Part shown: positions 52,796-59,026 of the stretch, in pieces
Layout of the letters: every line of letters begins with the position of its first letter
Position numbering within the stretch: position 1 is the first letter of the stretch
NCBI RefSeq assembly: GCF_902506415.1
Contig: NZ_LR733275.1
Location: 248,001-312,000 of the forward strand
Direction of reading: 5' to 3'
DNA: 64,000 nucleotides
Source: Massilia sp. 9I
GTDB taxonomy: Bacteria > Pseudomonadota > Gammaproteobacteria > Burkholderiales > Burkholderiaceae_D
Translations under genes and position numbers: made by a program
The notes under the pieces: generated by a model
What the model saw: the letters and a program-made list of their open reading frames with translations, nothing else
What the model was told of the DNA's origin: nothing
The model's database searches: none

Positions 52796-53350
52796 TCAGG
52801 CCGCGGTCGGCGCGGCGGCGCGCAGGCGCCGGATCAGCGCGTCCGGGTCGGCCTCGACCCGCAGCAGGTTCAGGTGATCCGGGCGCACGAAGCCTTCCTC
52901 GCTCTGGTGGCGCACGAAACTCACCAGGCCGTCCCAGAAGCCGTTCGCGTTCAGCAGGCCGACCGGCTTGGCGTGGATCCCGAGCTGGGCCCAGGTCAGC
53001 ATCTCGAACAGTTCTTCCAGCGTGCCCATCCCGCCCGGCATGGCGATGAAGCCCTCCGACAGCTCGGCCATCATGGCTTTGCGCTCGTGCATGTCCTTCA
53101 CCACGAACAGGCGGGTCAGGCCGGCGTGGCCGACTTCGCGCTCCATCAGCGCCTTCGGGATCACGCCGGTGGCTTCGCCGCCCAGGCGCAGCACCTCGTC
53201 GGCGATCACGCCCATCAGGCCGACCTTGCCGCCGCCGTAGACCAGGCCGATGTTGTGTTCCACCAGGCTTGCCGCCAGGCCGCGTGCGGCCTCGGTGTAG
53301 ATCGGGTTGACGCCATGCGAGGCGCCGCAATAGACGGCCAGGGTCTTCAT
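52796..53350 (-). CDS. LOG-family protein (cytokinin riboside 5'-monophosphate phosphoribohydrolase type)
   Basis: A 184-residue Rossmann-like protein with the LOG signature PGGMGTLEELFE near residue 107 and the N-terminal YCGASHGVNPIYTEAA and GLVYGGGKVGLMG segments. Family members hydrolyse nucleoside 5'-monophosphates (AMP, cytokinin ribotides) to free base and ribose 5-phosphate. It lies 37 bp downstream of a TetR-family gene on the same strand and may be co-transcribed. The TIGR00730 length is normal. Confidence 0.92.
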   Translation of the reverse strand: MKTLAVYCGASHGVNPIYTEAARGLAASLVEHNIGLVYGGGKVGLMGVIADEVLRLGGEATGVIPKALMEREVGHAGLTRLFVVKDMHERKAMMAELSEGFIAMPGGMGTLEELFEMLTWAQLGIHAKPVGLLNANGFWDGLVSFVRHQSEEGFVRPDHLNLLRVEADPDALIRRLRAAAPTAA

Positions 53351-53356
53351 CGTTGA

Positions 53357-53370
53357 ACTATATTAATAGT
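53357..53370. promoter_or_regulatory. AT-rich inverted repeat upstream of the LOG gene
   Basis: ACTAT-ATTA-ATAGT, in a TATA-rich stretch between the TetR stop and the LOG start. It resembles the palindrome at 52736-52751. It could be an operator or part of a LOG promoter. Confidence 0.3.
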
Positions 53371-53387
53371 ATAAATTCGGTAAATCC

Positions 53388-54083
53388 TTACAGGAAGTCG
53401 GCGCCGGGGCGGGCCTCGGCGGACAGCTTCTTGAGGTACTCCTCGGACAGCTTCTCGAACAGCAGGCGTGTGTCGCCGCGCAGGTAGGGGCCGACCATCG
53501 ACAGCACCTGGTAGCAGCCGCGCGCCAGCGCGTCGGCGATGGCCTGCTGCTCGCTGTACTTGCGCGGGTTGCGCACGTATTCGTAGGACAGCCAGTAGGT
53601 CGCCACCACCACCATGTTGGTCGCCATCGCGCCGATCTGCTGGTCGCCCGCCTCCAGCGAGCCTTCGCTGCGCAGGTCTTCGCACAGTTGGCGCGCCACC
53701 TTGATCTTGTGGGCCAGGATCGCCTTGAAGTGCAGCTCCAGCTTGCGGTTACGCGACAGCAGGTCGTTCAGGTCGCGGTAGAAGAAACGGTAGCGCCAGA
53801 TCAGCTCAAACATCAGGTGCAGGTAGAGCCACACGTCCTCCATGTTCGAACGGCGGCCCGCCGGCACGGTCAGGATGCGTTCGATCTCCGTCTCGAACTG
53901 GGCGAAGATCGAGTTGACGATGTCGTCCTTGTTGCGGAAGTGATAGTACAGGTTGCCGGGCGAGATATTCATCTCCTCGGCGATGACCGTCGTCGTGATG
54001 TTCGGCTCGCCGAACTCGTTGAACAGCCTGAGCGAGAGCTCGAGGATGCGTTCGCGGGTCCGGCGCGGAGCTTTTTGTTGCAT
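53388..54083 (-). CDS. TetR/AcrR-family transcriptional regulator
   Basis: A 231-residue repressor-type protein. The N-terminal HTH is RRTRERILELSLRLFNEFGE, then ITTTVIAEEMNISPGNLYYHFRNKDDIV, typical of TetR domains. The long helical C-terminal domain (WLYLHLMFELIWRYRFFYRD) is an effector/dimerisation domain. ATG 54083 is preferred over an upstream codon at 54125. Downstream on the same strand is the LOG gene; upstream is the phasin gene. Effector unknown. Confidence 0.9.
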   Translation of the reverse strand: MQQKAPRRTRERILELSLRLFNEFGEPNITTTVIAEEMNISPGNLYYHFRNKDDIVNSIFAQFETEIERILTVPAGRRSNMEDVWLYLHLMFELIWRYRFFYRDLNDLLSRNRKLELHFKAILAHKIKVARQLCEDLRSEGSLEAGDQQIGAMATNMVVVATYWLSYEYVRNPRKYSEQQAIADALARGCYQVLSMVGPYLRGDTRLLFEKLSEEYLKKLSAEARPGADFL

Positions 54084-54158
54084 GAAGGGCGAAGTTTGTG
54101 ATTCCAGCCGGGAGGATAACACCAAATGGTGTCAATGAGACAGCGCTGAACGGCCGCT

Positions 54159-54632
54159 TCAGGCCCCTTCCTCGTCCTCGGGCGCCGCGGCCTTCGGCGC
54201 ACGGCGCGCGCGCTTTTTCGGCGCTTCGGGCACAGGCAGGCGCGACGCCAGTTCGGCCAGCATCATTTCGAGTTCGTCGACGCGGCGGCGCAGGGCTTCG
54301 ACCTCGCTGGCGGCAGGCACGCCGATAGTCGCCAGGGCGCGCGCCACGCGCTCTTCGAACACCTGTTCCAGCTTGCCCCAGGAGCTGCTGCCGCGCCGGG
54401 TTGCGCGCTCGGCGGCGCGCGCCACGGTGCCAGTGGCTTCTTCCACCTCGCGTGCGCGCCGCGCCAGCACGCTGCCGTCGCGCACCAGGCGCGTGAACGA
54501 GCGGCCGCCCTCGCCTTCTTCCTGGGCCTTGGCGAAGGCCCCGAGGCCGGCCTGCCAGATTTGCTGGGCCGACGCGCGTACGGCACGCGCCAGCACCTCG
54601 TCGTCGTCTGCTTCGGGGAGTTTCTTGCTCAT
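54159..54632 (-). CDS. Phasin-family (PHA granule-associated) protein
   Basis: A 157-residue protein with AVRASAQQIWQAGLGAFAKAQEEG (residues 17-40), the conserved phasin opening. A coiled-coil helix (EALRRRVDELEMMLAELASRL) and a Lys/Arg/Pro/Ala-rich tail (KKRARRAPKAAAPEDEEGA) resemble PhaF/PhaI-type granule proteins that also contact DNA. It probably coats polyhydroxyalkanoate granules. The IS1595 element has inserted only 63 bp upstream of the start, and the response regulator gene originally directly upstream is now separated by 2.5 kb, so native expression may be disturbed. Confidence 0.87.
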   Translation of the reverse strand: MSKKLPEADDDEVLARAVRASAQQIWQAGLGAFAKAQEEGEGGRSFTRLVRDGSVLARRAREVEEATGTVARAAERATRRGSSSWGKLEQVFEERVARALATIGVPAASEVEALRRRVDELEMMLAELASRLPVPEAPKKRARRAPKAAAPEDEEGA

Positions 54633-54687
54633 GAACGTTCCTCTGAATCCTGTGCGTCCCATTGTAGGCACGCACGATAGAACCGGG

Positions 54688-54695
54688 ATTCTAAT
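54688..54695. repeat. Target-site duplication, left copy (IS1595-type)
   Basis: ATTCTAAT occurs here and again at 57189-57196, directly bounding the IS1595 element. Eight base pairs is the duplication length expected for this family. Confidence 0.88.
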
Positions 54696-54776
54696 GCCGC
54701 TGTCACCGCTGCGTGTAGAAATTGAACTGTTGAGCTGTACGGATGTCCAACCTGGGTCAAATGACCAGGAGGGACG

Positions 54777-55567
54777 ATGAAGTCCGAAGGCTTTCGCCGT
54801 TTGCTACGCCAGCTCGCTTCGCTCACCAGGCAACAGCGTTCGCAACTTAGCGACGCACTGCGCCCGGCTATTGGCCTCGACATGGTGTGCGAAGCGATCG
54901 ACAGTGCGCGGCCGGCTCCCCTGTGCTGTCCCTCATGCGGCAACGGCCGTCATTATCGCCACGGCATCGTCCGAGGCCTGCAGCGCTACCGCTGCCGTGC
55001 GTGCCTTCGCACCTTCAGTGCCCTGAGCGGTACGCCCTTGGCCCGGCTACGGCATCGCTCCAAGTGGCTGGACTACGGCAGTGCAATGCTCGATTCGCGC
55101 AGCGTACGGGCGGCGGCAAAGCTGATCGGGGTGCATCGCAATACCAGCTTTCGCTGGCGCCACCGCTTTCTTGACGGAATCCGGCATGACCAGCCCGGAC
55201 GCCTTGTCGGCATTGCCGAGGCGGATGAAATGTTCCTGCTCGAATCGCAAAAGGGATCGCGCCAGCTGGAGCGGCCGGCGCGCAAGCGCGGCGGCGTCGC
55301 GCATAGCCGGGGCATCAGCCATCAGCACGACTGCATCCTGGTTGCCCGCGACCGTAGCGGCCTCACTTGCTCCTTCGTCACGGGACGGGCGGCGGTCACC
55401 GCCAGACAGTTGCACCGCCACCTGCTGCCCGTCCTCGATCCGGATGTTTTGCTGGTGACGGATGGGCACCGCGCCTACCGGGCATTCGCCCGCGAGGCGG
55501 GTATTGCACACGCTTTCGTCAATTTGCGTGCGGGCGAACGCGTGCGCGGTGCGGTCCACGTGCAGAA
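54777..55567 (+). pseudogene. IS1595-family transposase, 5' part (interrupted)
   Basis: About 263 residues remain. An N-terminal zinc ribbon is CCPSCGNGRHYRHG...RYRCRACLRTFS, then an HTH-like region (SVRAAAKLIGVHRNTSFRWRHR), then the start of the DDE-like core with IAEADEMFLLESQKGSR (first Asp) and LLVTDGHRAY (second Asp). It breaks after HVQ where the expected NVNAYH motif should follow, and the frame runs into the nested IS and stops at 55571. SD AGGAGG precedes ATG 54777. The missing C-terminus is found intact at 57010-57181. Confidence 0.9.
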
Positions 55568-55628
55568 ATGAAATGGACGCCTCCCGCCGATGAATAAATT
55601 CTGCGGTATGAGCGAGTGAAGGTGAAAG

Positions 55629-55707
55629 GTGGATCCTCACGCGCCCACGGCATCAAAGTGCCCTAAAGTGAAAGTGCAGAACTTTCGGGGCAAGTCGGAG
55701 GATCCAC
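55629..55707 (+). promoter_or_regulatory. Inverted repeat that can mask the IS1111 transposase ribosome-binding site
   Basis: GTGGATCCTC (55629-55638) is a perfect complement of GAGGATCCAC (55698-55707). The second arm contains the Shine-Dalgarno GGAGGA (55697-55702) of the transposase start at 55711. A transcript entering from outside would fold and hide the site; a transcript starting between the arms would not. A smaller hairpin GAAAGT/ACTTTC lies at 55670-55686. Confidence 0.5.
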
Positions 55708-55710
55708 ATC

Positions 55711-56751
55711 ATGAATGCTACGCCTAAAACGGTGGTCGGAGTAGATACGGCCAAGAATGTCTTTCAAATCTATACGGTCGACAAGGACACAGGTGAATTA
55801 ACCAGTAAGCAGCTCAAGCGCTCCCAGTTTTTATCCTGGTTTGCAAATCGTGAACCTTGTCTAGTCGGGATGGAAGCGTGCGGCGGTTCGCAGCATTGGG
55901 CGCGCAAGCTGCAAGGGCTGGGTCATGAGGTCAAGCTCATGGCAGGGAAAACGGTCAAGGCCTTTGTACCTGGCAATAAGAACGATGCAGCCGATGCGCG
56001 CGCGATTTGGGTGGCGGCGCAGCAATCGTGCGTCAAGGCCGTGGCCGTCAAGACTGAGGAGCAACAAGCTGTGTTAGCGCTGCATCGGATACGCCGGCAG
56101 TTGGTAAAGAATCGTACAGCCCAACGTAACGAGTTGCGGGGCCTGGTGGCGGAATACGGCGAAGTATTTGGGCTCAGGAAAGCAGGTTTTGAAGCAGGGA
56201 TGAAGGAAGCTCTGGCGCGGTTGTCCGAGCGTCTGCCGGCGATGCTAATCGACACGCTGCGGGAACAGTGGGATGAATTACACAGGCTCGATGAACGCAT
56301 CGCCCGTATCGAGGCCCGGCTGTTGGCTTGGCTGCGACAAGATCGTGCGGCGCGAGCCATCGCCGAAATTCCTGGCGTCGGCCTGCTCACCGCGACAGCA
56401 GCGGTAGCGACGATGGGACAGCCTAAAACATTCCGGTCTGGGCGTGAATTCGCCGCGTGGATCGGGCTAGTACCAGCCCAGACCGGGACAGGAGGAAAAG
56501 TCCGGCTGCTCAAGATCAGCAAGCGGGGCGACATATATTTGCGTTCGCTTTTGGTGCAAGGCGCTCACTCGATCCAGCGACATGCGAAAGTCTTGCCAAC
56601 ATGGCTGCAGGAGATCAGCAAACGACGACCATCGAACGTGGTGACGATTGCGCTTGCCAACAAAATGGCGCGCACGATCTGGGCTGTACTGGCTCACGAG
56701 CGAGCTTACGACAGAGCATACGTTAGCGTTAGACCAGGCACGTTGAACTGA
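55711..56751 (+). CDS. IS110-family transposase/recombinase (IS1111 group)
   Basis: A 346-residue DEDD recombinase. The RuvC-like N-terminal domain has VVGVDTAKNVF (Asp near residue 11), LVGMEACGGS (Glu near 54) and NKNDAADARA (two Asp near 91-95). The C-terminal Transposase_20 domain has IPGVGLLTATAAVATMG, REFAAWIGLVPAQTGTGGKV and ISKRGDIYLRSLLVQGA. In the motif where many IS110 enzymes have the catalytic serine (SSGG/STGG), this protein reads TGTGG; whether that is normal for its subclade is not known to me. It recombines DNA under guidance of a structured RNA encoded in the element. Confidence 0.94.
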   Translation: MNATPKTVVGVDTAKNVFQIYTVDKDTGELTSKQLKRSQFLSWFANREPCLVGMEACGGSQHWARKLQGLGHEVKLMAGKTVKAFVPGNKNDAADARAIWVAAQQSCVKAVAVKTEEQQAVLALHRIRRQLVKNRTAQRNELRGLVAEYGEVFGLRKAGFEAGMKEALARLSERLPAMLIDTLREQWDELHRLDERIARIEARLLAWLRQDRAARAIAEIPGVGLLTATAAVATMGQPKTFRSGREFAAWIGLVPAQTGTGGKVRLLKISKRGDIYLRSLLVQGAHSIQRHAKVLPTWLQEISKRRPSNVVTIALANKMARTIWAVLAHERAYDRAYVSVRPGTLN

Positions 56752-56991
56752 GGGATTCACATGTAGCCACGAAAGGATTACACCTCACAAGTTGCGATAG
56801 GTAGTAACAGCGATGACAGACAGGTCAGACCGGGACTCACGAAACCTGTGTTCACGTTAGGGCCTTAAGCCCGGTACAGAAATGAGGAGTGGGTCAGCGG
56901 ATTTCATCGGGGCCAGCGGCTTGCCGCAACCAAGGCCGGATATAAAACTGCGACTTTCCTACTCTGCCATTGCTCGAATTACCTTGCAAAA
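56752..56991 (+). ncRNA. Candidate bridge RNA/seekRNA in the IS1111 right end
   Basis: The roughly 240-nt non-coding tail downstream of the transposase is rich in structure. A 7-bp outer stem GACTCAC/GTGGGTC (56834-56840/56889-56895, one G-U) encloses an internal loop and a hairpin GGGC-CTTAA-GCCC (56860-56872). In the loop, GTTCACGTT (56850-56858) is the reverse complement of the restored target AACGTGAAC, and GTACAGAA (56874-56881) matches the left target half GTGCAGAA at 7 of 8 positions. A second strong hairpin lies at 56911-56937 (GGCC...GGCC enclosing GCGGC/GCCGC). This fits the target-binding-loop design of IS110/IS1111 guide RNAs. The RNA ends are not defined. Confidence 0.65.
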
Positions 56992-57009
56992 GGGAGGCGT
57001 CCATATAAA

Positions 57010-57181
57010 CGTGAACGCCTACCACCAGCGCTTACGCAGCTGGCTGTCACGTTTCCATGGCGTGGCGTCACGCTACTTGCCGAACTATCTCGGCTGGCGC
57101 TGGGCACTGGATGGCGACCGCATCGCATCGCCAGAGCAGCTGCTTCAGAGGGCAATCGGCATTTTCCACACCCAGCGATGA
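57010..57181 (+). pseudogene. IS1595-family transposase, 3' part
   Basis: The detached C-terminus of the transposase begun at 54777. It continues with [20 protein letters not shown] and [11 protein letters not shown], the signature end of IS1595 enzymes, and includes the Asn of NVNAYH that belongs to the DDN-type catalytic set. It ends at TGA 57179-57181, 7 bp inside the right terminus. It has no start of its own that would make a functional protein. Confidence 0.9.
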
Positions 57182-57188
57182 CAGCGCC

Positions 57189-57196
57189 ATTCTAAT
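57189..57196. repeat. Target-site duplication, right copy
   Basis: ATTCTAAT, identical to 54688-54695. The following response regulator gene ends immediately after it (TGA complement at 57197-57199), so the element missed that coding region by a single boundary. Confidence 0.88.
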
Positions 57197-58000
57197 TCAG
57201 GAGGCCGCGCGCTGACGCTGCAGCGCCAGCGCCGCGCGCACGCGCTCGCGCAGGCTGGCCGCCGACACCGGCTTGGCGTAGTGGGCGTCGGCCACGCCTG
57301 AACGCAGCGCCGCCTCGATCTCGGCCAGGTCCTTCTGGCCCGTCAACATCAGGCGTACCGTGCGCGGATGGCGTGCGGCAACCTGGGCCAGCACCTCGGT
57401 GCCGTTCATGCCGGGCATGTCCTGGTCGCACAGGATCAACTCGACCTGCTCGCGCTCGAGCAGGGCCAGCGCTTCCGGGCCGGAAGCAGCGCGCAGCACA
57501 CGCACGCGCTCGTCGCCCAGCATGTCGCCGAGCACCGCCAGCATGAAGGGATCGTCGTCGACCAGCAGGACAGTCGGCTCGGCCGGCACCTCAGGCTCGG
57601 CACGACCGGCTGCGGCCGCGGGCGCGGCGGACGTGGGCCCGGGCAGAAAGGCTTCCAGCTCGGCCACGAAACTTTCGGGCTCGATCGGCTTGCTGATGTA
57701 GCCGTCGAAGCCGGCGCCCAGCACCTTCTCGCGGTCGCCGGCCATCGCCAGCGCGGTCACGGCCAGCACCGGGACGCCGGACAGGCTCGGCTCGGCCTTG
57801 AGCGCGGCCAGTACCGCGAATCCGTTCATGCCGGGCAGATTGACGTCGCAGGCGACGAGGTCGGGAGGCGTGGCGCGGGCGGCAGCGATGCCCCGCGCGC
57901 CGTCAGGCGCACTGACGGCGGTGTGTCCATAGGCGGTGAGCAGAAACGCCATCAGCTCAACGTTGGCTGGGTTGTCTTCGATGATCAGGATGCGGGCCAC
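57197..58000 (-). CDS. Response regulator with two receiver domains
   Basis: A 267-residue protein made of two REC domains in tandem. The first spans residues 1-120 (ILIIEDNPANVELMAFLL; acceptor Asp in LVACDVNLPGMNG; Lys in YISKPIEPE). The second is residues about 143-260 (VLLVDDDPFMLAVLGDML; LILCDQDMPGMNG; HYAKPVSAASL). There is no output domain, so it probably acts by protein contacts or phosphate relay. Its stop is directly abutted by the IS1595 target duplication; before insertion the phasin gene lay 63 bp downstream in the same orientation. The cognate kinase is not visible. Confidence 0.92.
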   Translation of the reverse strand: MARILIIEDNPANVELMAFLLTAYGHTAVSAPDGARGIAAARATPPDLVACDVNLPGMNGFAVLAALKAEPSLSGVPVLAVTALAMAGDREKVLGAGFDGYISKPIEPESFVAELEAFLPGPTSAAPAAAAGRAEPEVPAEPTVLLVDDDPFMLAVLGDMLGDERVRVLRAASGPEALALLEREQVELILCDQDMPGMNGTEVLAQVAARHPRTVRLMLTGQKDLAEIEAALRSGVADAHYAKPVSAASLRERVRAALALQRQRAAS

Positions 58001-58072
58001 GTGGGCGCTCCCCTATTTTCGGCGTTGTGCTTACTGTAACACGAGGCGCGTAAATACAGGGGTGGTGGCGCG

Positions 58073-59026
58073 CTATTGAACCGCCTCTTCCTGCTCGCGC
58101 AGTGCGCTCAGCTCGCGCATCACGGCGTCCAGCACACGCGGGTTACGGCCGAGCGCCACGTGGCCGACGCCCCCGAATGCGAGATTGCGCGCGCCCGGCA
58201 GTTCGCTCGACGTCTGGGGCGCGATGATGTTGTCCTGGTGCGAGAAGATCGACGTGACCAGGGCGCGCGCCGCCGCGTCCTCGCCTTGCGCCAGCGCGCG
58301 TAGCCAGGCGCATTCGGGCGGCTCGTCCTTGGCCATTCTTCGCATCTGGGCCGCGTTCAGGCCGAGGCCGAAGGCGGCCAGGCAGGTGCCATGGTGCGGG
58401 CTGCCGAGGGTGATCACGCGCGCCACCCGCGCCGTGCCGAAGGCGCGCATCCAGGCCCGCGCCACCAGTCCGCCCATGCTGTGGGCGACGATCACGACCC
58501 GGTCCGCGCCGGTGGCTGCGCGCAGGCTTTCCACCGCGCGCTCGACTAGCGGCGCGTAGCCGTCGATGTCGCCCATGATGGGCTCGAGGTCGACCGTCGC
58601 ATGGCTGATGCCGGCGGCGTCCAGGCGCGGCAGCAGATGCGACCAGTAACCGCTGTTGCAGCCGTAACCGTGCAGCAGCAGGACCGGCGGCGCCGCCGAG
58701 CCGGGATGGATGCGGGTGCGGGCGCTGGCGCGCGGCATGGTCCAGGAAGACTGCAGCATGCTGGTGCTGAACTCCTCAAAGAACATGCGCAGGCGCGCAC
58801 CAACACCCTTGACCCGGTATTCCTCCGGCGTCGGGCTGGCGAAGCGCGCGCTCATGAAGAAGTTGTTGGCGTTGATGAGCAGGCGCACCAGCACCACGCT
58901 GCCCAGGCCCAGGGCGAGTGCCTGCCAGCGGCTGGCCCCGAAGATCTGCACCGCGGCCAGGCCGATCGCGAGGGCGGCGAGCGCCTGCACGAGCAGGATC
59001 AGCTGGAGCAGGCGGCGCGCGCTCAT
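58073..59026 (-). CDS. Membrane-anchored alpha/beta hydrolase (lipase-like)
   Basis: A 317-residue protein. Two N-terminal hydrophobic helices (LLQLILLVQALAALAIGLAAV and ALALGLGSVVLVRLLIN) precede a lipase-type alpha/beta hydrolase with the oxyanion segment VLLLHGYGCNSGYW near residue 117 and nucleophile elbow VIVAHSMGGLVARAW near 175. GSPHHGT follows, and the His is probably in GVGHVALGRNP near 291. This resembles triacylglycerol lipases/esterases. ATG 59026 overlaps the stop of the GMC oxidoreductase gene by 4 nt. Confidence 0.88.
   Translation of the reverse strand: MSARRLLQLILLVQALAALAIGLAAVQIFGASRWQALALGLGSVVLVRLLINANNFFMSARFASPTPEEYRVKGVGARLRMFFEEFSTSMLQSSWTMPRASARTRIHPGSAAPPVLLLHGYGCNSGYWSHLLPRLDAAGISHATVDLEPIMGDIDGYAPLVERAVESLRAATGADRVVIVAHSMGGLVARAWMRAFGTARVARVITLGSPHHGTCLAAFGLGLNAAQMRRMAKDEPPECAWLRALAQGEDAAARALVTSIFSHQDNIIAPQTSSELPGARNLAFGGVGHVALGRNPRVLDAVMRELSALREQEEAVQ

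Larger units (their letters stand above)
55568..57009 (+). mobile_element. IS110-family element, IS1111 group, nested in IS1595
   Basis: About 1.44 kb (ends uncertain by 2 bp because of an AA at both junctions). Subterminal perfect 12-bp inverted repeats TGGACGCCTCCC (55574-55585) and GGGAGGCGTCCA (56992-57003) stand a few bases inside the ends, the hallmark of the IS1111 group. The transposase gene is 55711-56751, the left non-coding end is about 143 bp and the right about 250 bp. A long right end is where IS1111-group elements encode their guide RNA. GC content is visibly lower than in neighbouring genes, indicating recent arrival. Joining the flanks restores the IS1595 transposase frame (CAG-AAC-GTG-AAC). 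Confidence 0.92.
54696..57188 (+). mobile_element. IS1595-family insertion sequence, interrupted by an IS1111-type element
   Basis: The element has imperfect 20-bp terminal inverted repeats: GCCGCTGTCACCGCTGCGTG at 54696-54715 and, reversed, GGCGCTGTCATCGCTGGGTG at 57188-57169 (17 of 20 match). It is flanked by 8-bp duplications ATTCTAAT. Without the nested IS it would be about 1.05 kb, normal for this family. The transposase gene is split by the nested element, so this copy cannot move by its own enzyme. It sits between the stop of a response regulator gene and the start of a phasin gene. Removing one duplication restores a 63-bp gap between those genes. Confidence 0.9.

Noticed and set aside
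56882..57181. Independent small gene at the right end of the IS
   Set aside because: Its first half is the non-coding right end of the IS1111 element. Only the part from 57010 is coding, and that is the severed C-terminus of the IS1595 transposase.
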